A stretch of DNA of 14,234 bases from Deltaproteobacteria bacterium (GTDB taxonomy: Bacteria; Myxococcota_A; UBA9160; SZUA-336). The translations under genes were made by a program, and so were the position numbers. The stretch is taken from contig DAOUZG010000015.1 in NCBI GenBank assembly GCA_030665705.1, positions 1 to 14,234 on the forward strand. The letters are read 5' to 3'. Shown piece after piece: positions 5,946 through 13,040 of the stretch (its first letter is position 1; each line of letters starts with the position of its first letter). The notes under the pieces are model-generated. The model had not been told where the DNA came from, did no database searches, and was given only the letters and a program-made list of their open reading frames with translations.

Positions 5946-8900
5946 TCAGCGCCACCAGAGCTTGGAAAAGCCGGTGCAGCGGATCTTTCCGAACTTCTCG
6001 CTCGACTCCGGCTCGACGGGCGTCTCGAGGGGCAGGGCCTCCTCCGTCGCCAGGTCGAACCGCTGGTCGATCCGTCCGTCGTAGTCCGAGTCCTCGTCCT
6101 GCGTCTTCGGCACTCCGCCCTCGTACCGGAGCCACACGTCGGGACGACGGTCGCCGTTCGTGTCCGCCTCCACCCACACGAGCTTGCCCTGCTCGTAGAT
6201 CTGTCGTCGGTCGGCAAAGCCGTCTCCGGTCGAATCGTCGAGAACCCGCGCGGGCTGACCGTCGAGGAACGACACCTCCTGCCGAATGGTGCAGCGGTAG
6301 GTAGGCTGACCCTCTGGGGAAAAACGGGTCAAGCGGTCAGGGCGACCGTTGACGTTGCGGTCCTCCTCCTGGGTGACGATCCGCTCGCCGTCCTCGGCGA
6401 AGACGAACAGGATGTTGGGCTTCAAGGCTCGACCTCGGGCCTCGGCCTGGGCCCGCTTGCGGTCCCCCTCGTAGTAGATCCAGCTGTCCACGATCCCGTT
6501 CTGGTTCGTGTCGATCTCTTTGCGCGCGATCGTCCCGTCCTCGAAGTAGGACCAGGTGTCGTACCTGCAGTTTCCATCGGTGTCGGCCACATCCTCCTTG
6601 AGAATGCCGTCAGCGGTGTACACCTGCTTATGGTCGAGACAACCGTCCTCGTTGGTGTCCTCTTCGACCTCGCGAGGGGTCCCGCCTTCCAGGACTACGA
6701 TCCGCTTGGGCTTCCGGTTTCCGTCTAGATACTCCACCTGCCGGATCGGCTCGCCGTCCCGGTAGCTGACGAGAAGCTCGCCGACGCCGTCCCCGTCGCG
6801 GTCCGTTCGCCTCTCTACTACCTGGCCGTCCGGCCCGAGCTCGAGCCATTCGTCGACCCGACCGTCTCCGTTTGTATCGAGTTCCTGCTTCAGCTCCTTT
6901 CCGTCTCGGAGAGTTACGAACGCGTCGAGCACGCCATCTCGGTTGGTGTCCTGCTCCACCCGCGACGGGTGCTCGGCTCCCGGCTCGAACCGAGCCACGC
7001 GGTCCGGCTTCCCATCGCCGTCCCAATCCTGCTCCACGCGTACACGCTGGCCCTTCTTGTAGAAGATCCGCATTTCGAAGCGGCCATCCGCGTCGGTGTC
7101 CGCCTCCTGGAGGGCGAGCAGATCCTTCTCGAACCACGACACCGTGTCGATCTCTCCGTCGTAGTCGGTGTCCTCCCGCTGCTTCGAGCGCATGCCCTCC
7201 TTGAGCTCCACGAACGTGTCGCTCGTGCCATCGGCGTTGGTGTCCACCTCAGTCTGCACGGGCGTTCCCCCCTCGTAGAAGGTCGTGTGCTCGAATTGAC
7301 CGTCGAAGTCGTGATCCTCGCGCTGCTCCGTCTGGGCGCCCTCCTCGTAGAGCTTGACGACATCCGGATCGCCGTCACCGTTCGTGTCGACGCGGTCGGC
7401 CCGAGGACGACCGGCAGCGTCGTACTCGATCCACTGGTCCATCTTTCCGTCGCGGTCGGTGTCCTGCGCCTGGCGCGCCATCTGCCCGGACTCGAACAAC
7501 GTGACGGTCTCGAAGCGTCCGTCTCCATCCTCGTCCCGTTCCTCTCGGAGCCGCACCTCGCCCGTTTCGTCGTAAAGGACCCGGCCCTGGGGCGTGCCGT
7601 CTCCGTTGGGGTCGAACTCGACCAGGTAGCGCCGACCTCCGCGGTACTCGACGGCCACCTCGAGAATTCCGTTGCCGTCCTCGTCCGTCCAGTCATGAGC
7701 CAGCTCACCCGTCGAGGTGTAGTCCGCCCGGTAGTCGACTCGACCGTCGTGGTTCCGATCCTCCTGGAGTGCGGCAGGATTCCCGTCCCGGAGTTGGAGC
7801 TTGCGGTCGGGCTTACCGTCGAAATCGGTGTCGGTCTCCAGCGCTACCTGGACGCCGCCCTCGAAGTCGGTCCACTCGTCGACGCGACCATCGTCGTTGG
7901 TGTCCTTGAGAGCGCGGAGCTGGGTCCCGGTATCGGGGTCGAGGGTGAGCCAGAGGTCGACCTTTCCGTTCCCGTCCGTGTCCTGCTCCTGCTTCTCGAG
8001 CTTACCCTTGCCGAAGAAGTTCCACAGGTCGGTACGTCCGTCGTAGTTCTCGTCGAGTTCCTGGCGGAAGGGGACGCCCTCCTGGAGGGTTTCGACAAAG
8101 TCCAACGACCCGTCGCCGTTGCGATCCTGTTCGCGGCGCGCCGGCTGGCCCTTCGCGAACTCGATCCGCAGGTCGAGCCTGCCGTCTCCGGTTGTGTCCT
8201 CCTTCTGCTCGACGAGCTCGTCCTCGTGAAATCGGTAGACCACATCGACCCGTCCGTCGAAGTCTCGGTCGTCCTCCTGCCGGACTCGCGTTCCCGCTTC
8301 GAAGTGAACCCAGGTGTCGAACTTCGCGTCCGCGTTCGTGTCGACTTCCCGCAGCGCGATCACACCCGCCTCGTGGTGCTCGACGATCTCGGCCTTGCCG
8401 TCCCCGTCTTCGTCCCGAGTCTGCAGGACCAACGCGTCTTCTGCGTACGTGCGCAGCGTTTCGTAGCGACCGTCGCTGTGGGAGTCGACCTCCTCTCGGG
8501 TCCGCTTTCCCTCCGCGTCGTAGTGTGCGACGAGCTCCGGACGTCCGTCGCCGTCCTGGTCACGCTCCTGACGAAGCTGCTTTCCACCCCGCAGGAAAAC
8601 CGTCGTCTCGCGCCGCCCGTCGTGGTCCGCGTCGATCTCTTCCCTCTCTACTTCGCCCTTGCTGAAGTAGGCGATGCGGTCGACCAAGCCGTCCCCGTTC
8701 GTGTCCTCTTCGATGCGGGTCTTCTCACCCTTCTCGTAGAAGATGTCGACGTCGTAGCGTCCGTCCTGGTCGACGTCCTGCTGCTCGCGTTGTTTCTCAC
8801 CGCCCGGCGCGAACAGCGCACGGGTCTCGGGATTCCCGTCCCCGTCCGTATCGATCGTCAGCTCGGCGACCTCGTCGTTCCGGTAGGTCGCGACGCGATT

Positions 8901-9338
8901 GGGTCGCCCGTCCCCGTCGGTGTCCTCCTCCAGACGCACCTTCTCGCCGTCACGATAGGTGAGGATCCAATCGGCCTCCCCGTCTCCGTCGGTATCCTTT
9001 CGATGGAGAGAGGGCCGCTCGAGCGGGTCGAGCTCCACCCACTCGTCGATTCGACCATCGTTGCTCGTGTCCAGTTCCTGGCGGATCAGACGTTCTCCCT
9101 CGAAGAACTGCCACAGATCAGGCTTGTCGTCGAAGTTCTCGTCCTTCTCGATCCGGACGGGGTGCTTCCCTCCGACGTAGAACTCCCACTGATCCATGCG
9201 GCCGTCTTTGTTGGTGTCTCGCTCGATGCGGGCGAGCGCGCCGGTCTCCGGGTCGTAGTGCAGGACCGCCTTCGCCCACGCAGTCGCTGGGAGCGCCATC
9301 AGCGCCAGGAGGACGGCCGCGAAATGCCGCAACGCCAT
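5946..9338 (-). CDS. Giant secreted protein of about 42 tandem DxDxDG (predicted Ca2+-binding) repeats
   Basis: The 1130-residue product has a Sec signal peptide (residues 1-22, ending ATAWA; no lipobox), so it is periplasmic or exported. From residue 41 to 1091 it is almost entirely one repeat of 24-25 residues: a nine-residue loop of consensus DTNGDGRxD, then an aromatic strand, a Gly turn and a strand ending in R.E. I count 42 loops, one degenerate (YLDGNRKPK, residue about 877). The loop is like EF-hand, dockerin, FG-GAP and thrombospondin type 3 calcium loops; the strand pair resembles MORN/YwqK-like repeats. The last quarter departs from the pattern, with longer spacers after loop 38, all four cysteines (900, 924, 1016, 1121) and a non-repeat tail ending FSKLWWR. 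Its ATG directly follows the TAG of the TonB-like gene (TAGATG) with only a weak ribosome site, implying coupling. No enzymatic domain is visible. The function is unknown; a Ca2+-stabilised rod is inferred. Confidence 0.88.
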   Translation of the reverse strand: MALRHFAAVLLALMALPATAWAKAVLHYDPETGALARIERDTNKDGRMDQWEFYVGGKHPVRIEKDENFDDKPDLWQFFEGERLIRQELDTSNDGRIDEWVELDPLERPSLHRKDTDGDGEADWILTYRDGEKVRLEEDTDGDGRPNRVATYRNDEVAELTIDTDGDGNPETRALFAPGGEKQREQQDVDQDGRYDVDIFYEKGEKTRIEEDTNGDGLVDRIAYFSKGEVEREEIDADHDGRRETTVFLRGGKQLRQERDQDGDGRPELVAHYDAEGKRTREEVDSHSDGRYETLRTYAEDALVLQTRDEDGDGKAEIVEHHEAGVIALREVDTNADAKFDTWVHFEAGTRVRQEDDRDFDGRVDVVYRFHEDELVEQKEDTTGDGRLDLRIEFAKGQPARREQDRNGDGSLDFVETLQEGVPFRQELDENYDGRTDLWNFFGKGKLEKQEQDTDGNGKVDLWLTLDPDTGTQLRALKDTNDDGRVDEWTDFEGGVQVALETDTDFDGKPDRKLQLRDGNPAALQEDRNHDGRVDYRADYTSTGELAHDWTDEDGNGILEVAVEYRGGRRYLVEFDPNGDGTPQGRVLYDETGEVRLREERDEDGDGRFETVTLFESGQMARQAQDTDRDGKMDQWIEYDAAGRPRADRVDTNGDGDPDVVKLYEEGAQTEQREDHDFDGQFEHTTFYEGGTPVQTEVDTNADGTSDTFVELKEGMRSKQREDTDYDGEIDTVSWFEKDLLALQEADTDADGRFEMRIFYKKGQRVRVEQDWDGDGKPDRVARFEPGAEHPSRVEQDTNRDGVLDAFVTLRDGKELKQELDTNGDGRVDEWLELGPDGQVVERRTDRDGDGVGELLVSYRDGEPIRQVEYLDGNRKPKRIVVLEGGTPREVEEDTNEDGCLDHKQVYTADGILKEDVADTDGNCRYDTWSYFEDGTIARKEIDTNQNGIVDSWIYYEGDRKRAQAEARGRALKPNILFVFAEDGERIVTQEEDRNVNGRPDRLTRFSPEGQPTYRCTIRQEVSFLDGQPARVLDDSTGDGFADRRQIYEQGKLVWVEADTNGDRRPDVWLRYEGGVPKTQDEDSDYDGRIDQRFDLATEEALPLETPVEPESSEKFGKIRCTGFSKLWWR
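6066..9218 (-). repeat. Array of about 42 coding repeats, basic period 24-25 codons (72-75 bp)
   Basis: This array encodes the repeat domain of the giant protein. The loop consensus is D-x-[DN]-x-D-G-x-x-[DE], and about seven loops have Phe or Tyr at position 4 (such as DRDFDG, DENYDG). A higher order exists: a DTN loop, an aromatic-containing loop and a DTD loop recur as triplets (loops 1-3, 13-15, 16-18, 19-21). On the plus strand each loop appears as a variant of GTCGCCGTCNNNGTTNGTGTC. DNA copies differ throughout, so the array is old or diversified rather than a recent expansion. Confidence 0.88.
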
Positions 9339-10361
9339 CTACTGCCCGTAGTCGAAAGTGGCGATCAGCCCCTTGTGGATCAGGTAGGCGATCTCTTTCG
9401 GTGGGGGTGGGAAGGGGCTCGCGTGCCGGAACGCCCCGAGACACGTCTTTCCGAGGTGGGTGTCGTCCGCCGACATGAGCTGGAGTCCATGCGCCGACCC
9501 ACCGCGGTCGATTCGGAACCGCAGCCGCACCTCGCCCGGCGAACTGCCGGTGGGGATCTGCCATCGTGCGTAAACTCGATCACGGATCATCTTCAGGTAC
9601 GCGTGACAGATCGGATCGCGCATGCAGTCCTTAGCGGCGGACGCAAGCGCCGGAGCGCCCTCGTCTCCGAGGTAACGGTCGGAGGCTCCTGACTCGAGTG
9701 TCGCGATGCGGGCTCCTTCGAACGATCCTTCGATCGCGCTCGGTCCGACGACGCCCTCCCGCACCTGAGGCGACTCCACGTCGACGGCGCGGGGACTCGT
9801 CCGCGGTCCGGCGGCCTCGAGCTTCCGTGGTCCGGCCGAGGTCCGGGCGACCTCGACCCGTCGCACGCTCGGCTGGGTCACGTCCACCTCGACGGGGGCG
9901 ACCGGCCGCGGGATGTCCGAATAGACGCTCATGCGGCGGACCGCGACCTCGCGGGTCTCGATCGTCTTGGGCGCTTCGGTCACCTCGAGCGGGTCCACCT
10001 CGACCTTCCGGAGCTTATCGAGCACCGGGGTCGGGTGCAGCATGACAACCTCCGGCTGGACGATCTCTTTGAAACGACGCACCGACGTATCGACGCTCCG
10101 TTGCGCGAGGACCTTCGGGCGGAGCTTCTTCGGCTCGGGTTGCTGTTCCTCGAGAACCCGTACCGTGACCGTCTCCTCTCTCTCGAGAACATGGCCAAAG
10201 AGCGTGTTCCAGAAGACGAACAGAAACAGGAGATGCAGGAGGAAGGAGGCTGTAAACAGCCTTCGGAACGCCCGGTCCGGATGGCGTGGCTCGAACGGAT
10301 CGAGCCGCCCGAATGCCCCACCCGCCAAGGTGACCGGGGCCCCAGCCGCGCTACTGCCCAT
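9339..10361 (-). CDS. TonB-like energy transducer (TonB/AgmX-PglI C-terminal type)
   Basis: The 340-residue product has a single signal-anchor helix at about 35-56 (LFTASFLLHLLFLFVFW). Ser39 and His43 inside it are four residues apart, as are Ser16 and His20 of E. coli TonB, the residues that couple TonB to ExbB/ExbD. A long periplasmic spacer (about 60-230) is rich in Pro, Val, Glu, Arg and Lys, as in TonB. The C-terminal domain (about 255-340) has the TonB/TolA-like pattern YLKMIRDRVYARWQIP, G-V-R-L-R-F-I-D-x-G-G, then a Cys-containing helix and PFPPPP. CMRDPIC (a C-x5-C pair) precedes it and a third Cys follows in GKTCLGAF, allowing disulfides. It heads the minus-strand operon with the two repeat proteins. 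The partner ExbB/ExbD are in the convergent operon. GTG at 10436, with AGAGGG upstream, would add 25 residues; GTG 10364 is also possible. Confidence 0.88.
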   Translation of the reverse strand: MGSSAAGAPVTLAGGAFGRLDPFEPRHPDRAFRRLFTASFLLHLLFLFVFWNTLFGHVLEREETVTVRVLEEQQPEPKKLRPKVLAQRSVDTSVRRFKEIVQPEVVMLHPTPVLDKLRKVEVDPLEVTEAPKTIETREVAVRRMSVYSDIPRPVAPVEVDVTQPSVRRVEVARTSAGPRKLEAAGPRTSPRAVDVESPQVREGVVGPSAIEGSFEGARIATLESGASDRYLGDEGAPALASAAKDCMRDPICHAYLKMIRDRVYARWQIPTGSSPGEVRLRFRIDRGGSAHGLQLMSADDTHLGKTCLGAFRHASPFPPPPKEIAYLIHKGLIATFDYGQ

Positions 10362-10452
10362 CACCTCTTCGATCCCCTCCCTTGCATCCCTATTCGGGCG
10401 GGAAGTGCAAAAGGAAAGGCTCTCAGCACGATTCACCGCCCGCCCTCTAGCA

Positions 10453-10481
10453 AGTTAAGGGGTGGTGTCGAGACGTGTCAA
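10453..10481 (-). promoter_or_regulatory. Candidate promoter proximal to the TonB-like operon
   Basis: On the minus strand a perfect TTGACA -35 (10481-10476) is followed after 17 nt by TTAACT (10458-10453), a weak -10 with 3 of 6 matches. The AT-rich stretch lies just upstream and could act as an UP element. If used, transcription would start near 10446, so only the ATG/GTG at about 10361 would have a normal leader. Confidence 0.35.
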
Positions 10482-10585
10482 CGTGATTGCTTCCTAAGTG
10501 ACTGTTCTATCAATATTTTTTCTTTTCACAGTGGCTGCAGTGGCGGTACGCTCGGGGGACGCCGCTCTTTCTGTGGGGAATTCAC

Positions 10586-10614
10586 CTTATACTTTCGTCC
10601 CTTCTTCTTGACAG
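10586..10614 (-). promoter_or_regulatory. Candidate distal sigma70-type promoter for the TonB-like operon
   Basis: On the minus strand CTGTCA (10614-10609, 4 of 6 matches to TTGACA) is separated by exactly 17 nt from TATAAG (10591-10586, 5 of 6 matches to TATAAT). It would give an untranslated leader of about 140-220 nt. The same bases read on the plus strand contain TTGACA (10608-10613), but that has only a poor -10 (TACGTT, 10630-10635), so a plus-strand promoter for the patatin gene is less convincing. Confidence 0.45.
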
Positions 10615-10786
10615 TTGCACCACCCTTCGTACGTTCTCGTCACTTTCCTGGGGGGCTGACACGGCTTCAACGCCGAATCTTCCCCTGGGAGGTGGAGTCC
10701 CCCCTGGCTGCTGCCGATCCTAGGGTGAGGAGCGAGGCTCGCGTTTCCGCTACCTGGCCTTAGGGGGCTGACGGGAGAAAGACGGG

Positions 10787-12160
10787 GTGGGACTGACCCT
10801 GATCCAGCGCGGCGCAAATCGGCGACCACCGCGGAAACCCAAGATCGCGCTGGTTCTTGCTGGCGGGGCTGTTTCGGGCGGTGCCTTCAAAGTTGGCGGC
10901 CTGGTCGCGTTGAACGAGTTCCTGGTCGGCCGGAAGGTTCACGAATTCGACATCTACGTCGGGCTGTCGGCGGGCGCGTTTCTCGCGGCACCGCTGGCCT
11001 GGGGAGTCCCGCCCCAGGAGATGATCCACGTTCTAGAGGGGACCTCCGAGCGGTTTACACAGCTGCGGCCCATCGACTTCTACTCGCCCAACGTGAGGGA
11101 ATTCGTCAGCCGCCCGGCCGCGTTCAGCTTCCGCCTCGCCTCCTACCTTCCCGGACTGCTCCTCGACCTGCTCTCGGTCCTGCCCGAGCTCCCGTCCGCC
11201 CTCGCGCCGGTCGTTCGGCAGTTTCTCCAGCGCCCGAGCTACACCCACCTCGAGAAGCTGCTCATGCGGCTGGGGCAGGAGATCTCGCCCAAACGCGAGC
11301 TCCCCTCGCTCTCCGCGCTGCTCCCGTCGGGGGTTTTCGACAACTCGCCACTCGAGCGCTGGTTCCGGGAGAACATGGAGGCTAATGAGATCCCCAACGA
11401 TTTCGGCGATCTCTACCGGGAGACCGGCCGCAAGCTCTACATCGTTTCGACCAACCTCGACACCGCCGAGCGGGTCGTTTTTGGGCCTCAAGACGACCAT
11501 GGCCTCCGCGTCTCGGAGGCGGTTCAGGCATCGAGCGCGCTGCCCGGGTTCTTCCGTCCAGCGCGGATCGGGGGGGTCGATTACGTCGACGGCGGTGTCC
11601 GGCGAACCGCCAACATCGACGTCGCCATCGAGAACGGGGCCGACCTGGTGATCTGCTACAACCCGTTCCGCCCCTTCCTGAATATCGTGCAGCCAGGAGC
11701 CCACGGCCGCCCCACGGGATACCTCGCCGATGGCGGGATGCTGCGGGTGTTCAACCAGAGCTTCCGGACCCTGCTCCACAGCCGGCTGGCGCTGGGGCTC
11801 CAGGTCTATCTCCGGGATGAGCGCTTCTCCGGCGACATCATCGTGATTGAGGCCCGGGAGACCGATCAGAAGTTCTTCGGGGTGAACCCGCTGGCGTTCT
11901 GGAGGCGCGCGGAGGCCGTGCGGCACGGTTTCGAGTCCGTACGCCGCACCCTGCTGGACCACGCGGAGGTTCTTTCCCCGGTTCTCGAGCGGTATGGTCT
12001 GGAGCTCCAGACGGGCGAGGAGATCAGGACGCCCGAGTTCGACGAGGAGCTCGAGTCCCAGCAGGCAGAGGAGCCGATAGCGGAGGGCGAGGCTGAGCAC
12101 GAGACCGAATCGGGTGAAAACACACCCATTTTGACGCGGCGAGCCGCTCAAAGAGCCTGA
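10787..12160 (+). CDS. Patatin-like phospholipase
   Basis: The 457-residue product is a patatin-family lipid acyl hydrolase with a Ser-Asp dyad. The glycine-rich oxyanion-hole loop is LAGGAVSGGAFKVGGL (about 25-39), the nucleophile elbow is GLSAG (Ser61) and the catalytic Asp is in VDGG (Asp268). SALPGFF, before the DGG, is also a family hallmark. There is no signal peptide; an N-terminal basic stretch (RRPPRKPK) precedes the first strand. A Leu/Pro-rich insertion at about 105-150 could be a membrane-contacting lid. The C-terminal tail (after about 405) is acidic and probably disordered. Substrates are probably membrane phospholipids, but this is not shown. It starts with GTG, with GGGAG (10773-10777) upstream. 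It looks monocistronic, since a promoter candidate separates it from the next gene. The oxyanion loop differs slightly from the usual GGGxRG. Confidence 0.92.
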   Translation: MGLTLIQRGANRRPPRKPKIALVLAGGAVSGGAFKVGGLVALNEFLVGRKVHEFDIYVGLSAGAFLAAPLAWGVPPQEMIHVLEGTSERFTQLRPIDFYSPNVREFVSRPAAFSFRLASYLPGLLLDLLSVLPELPSALAPVVRQFLQRPSYTHLEKLLMRLGQEISPKRELPSLSALLPSGVFDNSPLERWFRENMEANEIPNDFGDLYRETGRKLYIVSTNLDTAERVVFGPQDDHGLRVSEAVQASSALPGFFRPARIGGVDYVDGGVRRTANIDVAIENGADLVICYNPFRPFLNIVQPGAHGRPTGYLADGGMLRVFNQSFRTLLHSRLALGLQVYLRDERFSGDIIVIEARETDQKFFGVNPLAFWRRAEAVRHGFESVRRTLLDHAEVLSPVLERYGLELQTGEEIRTPEFDEELESQQAEEPIAEGEAEHETESGENTPILTRRAAQRA

Positions 12161-12184
12161 GAAGCCTCTAAAACACCCCGAAAG

Positions 12185-12213
12185 TTGACCGGAAGCCCAT
12201 CGATCGGTATTTT
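12185..12213 (+). promoter_or_regulatory. Sigma70-type promoter upstream of the NRDE/TANGO2 gene
   Basis: TTGACC (12185-12190; 5 of 6 matches) and TATTTT (12208-12213; 4 of 6) are separated by exactly 17 nt. The predicted start near 12220 gives a leader of about 43 nt before the ATG at 12263. The region between the two genes (12161-12262) contains nothing else I can identify. Confidence 0.6.
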
Positions 12214-12262
12214 CAGTTAGAAGGGTGTCCAATCTTAATCCGGGCGGCGCCGGGGCACGTGG

Positions 12263-13021
12263 ATGTGTACGCTGATTCTGCTCGACCGGCTGCTGCCCGG
12301 CGTCCCGCTCGTGGTGGCTGCAAACCGGGACGAGTACCTATCGCGCGCGGCGGCTCCGCCAGCGCTCGTTGTACCTGGGGATGATGCAGGGATCCCGCTT
12401 GTCGCACCTCAGGACCTTGAGGCCGGAGGGACCTGGATGGGAGTGAACGCTCGGGGCCTGTTCGTAGGGCTCACCAACCAGCCCACTCCCACCCGGGATC
12501 GGGATCCGAACCGGCGCTCCCGTGGGCTCCTTGTGATGGAGCTTCTGGGCCAGGCCGACGCTTGCGGGGCGGCCCAGCACCTCGCTGACGAGCCCCCGTC
12601 CCGCTACAACCCCTGCCATCTCCTCTGCGCGAACGGGCGGGCGACGCACCTGGCCTCGCTTCGGGCCGAGGGCTTCGTGACTCGCGAGCTCGCTCCCGGG
12701 GTCCACGTGCTCACGAATCGGGATCCGCTGGAGACGGAGGGCCCCAAAGCTCGTTCGATCCGGCAAGCGGTCGGGGCGATCGACCTCGATGCCCGGCTCG
12801 ATCGGGTCCTCGCGGGCCTCCAGGAAGTGCTGTCCTCCCACGGCCCGGCCGACGACCCGCTCTCGGGGGTCTGCGTGCACGCTCCCGGTTACGGGACCCG
12901 GTCGTCGGGCCTCTTCGCTCTCGGGGAGGCGCGTTGGAATTTCGCGTACGCCGACGGTGCGCCCTGCGAGACGAAGTATCGAAACTACACGCGCTTGCTG
13001 GACGAGCTCCAGGAAGTGTAG
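12263..13021 (+). CDS. NRDE/TANGO2-family protein
   Basis: The 252-residue product matches the NRDE (TANGO2) family in length and motifs: MCT at the N-terminus (Cys2), AANRDE at 19-24, the LEAGGTWMGVNARGLFVGLTN block at about 52-72, and a second HVLTNRDP. Cys2 would become the N-terminal nucleophile if Met1 is removed, consistent with an Ntn-hydrolase-like fold proposed for this family. The eukaryotic relative TANGO2 has been linked to haem mobilisation and lipid homeostasis; the bacterial role is unknown. There is no signal peptide, so it is cytoplasmic. It has its own promoter candidate and probably forms an operon with the small Cys-rich gene 19 nt downstream. Confidence 0.93.
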   Translation: MCTLILLDRLLPGVPLVVAANRDEYLSRAAAPPALVVPGDDAGIPLVAPQDLEAGGTWMGVNARGLFVGLTNQPTPTRDRDPNRRSRGLLVMELLGQADACGAAQHLADEPPSRYNPCHLLCANGRATHLASLRAEGFVTRELAPGVHVLTNRDPLETEGPKARSIRQAVGAIDLDARLDRVLAGLQEVLSSHGPADDPLSGVCVHAPGYGTRSSGLFALGEARWNFAYADGAPCETKYRNYTRLLDELQEV

Positions 13022-13040
13022 AGGAGCGAGGAAGGCCGCA

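Larger units (their letters stand above)
10437..10786. other. 350-nt non-coding divergent intergenic region
   Basis: This region separates the TonB-like operon (minus) from the patatin gene (plus). It is the only clearly AT-rich spot in the window, with a run of T and A at about 10507-10527. It holds candidate promoters for both strands and a 10-bp direct repeat, GGGGGCTGAC, at 10651-10660 and 10763-10772, the second copy just upstream of the patatin ribosome binding site. Reading frames that cross it look non-coding (low-complexity, with no recognisable motif). I see no tRNA or confident small RNA. Confidence 0.6.

Noticed and set aside
5879..6217. Extension of the repeat lipoprotein to a start at 6217
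   Set aside because: This would overlap the end of the giant gene by more than 270 nt and place the lipobox deep inside; the extension is an Arg/Thr/Ser-rich off-frame translation of the repeats.
6066..9218. Array of regularly spaced repeats as a possible CRISPR
   Set aside because: The period is 72-75 bp with no identical direct repeat; the periodicity follows codons and encodes DxDxDG loops.
6969..9692. A 907-codon open frame on the plus strand antisense to the giant repeat gene, plus others at 4889-5857 and 5700-6728
   Set aside because: The frames mirror the repetitive GC-rich coding sequence on the minus strand: their translations are monotonous Val/Leu/Arg repeats with the same 24-codon period, cross gene boundaries and lack any motif, signal or ribosome site.
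10035..10763. A 242-codon open frame on the plus strand covering the TonB gene start and the intergenic region
   Set aside because: It is antisense to the TonB-like gene for half its length, has no recognisable motif, and the rest reads as low-complexity Ser/Phe/Arg translation of non-coding DNA.
11033..12232. A 399-codon minus-strand open frame antisense to the patatin gene
   Set aside because: It is the shadow of a clear patatin with all catalytic motifs; its translation has no domain and it ends in the intergenic promoter region.
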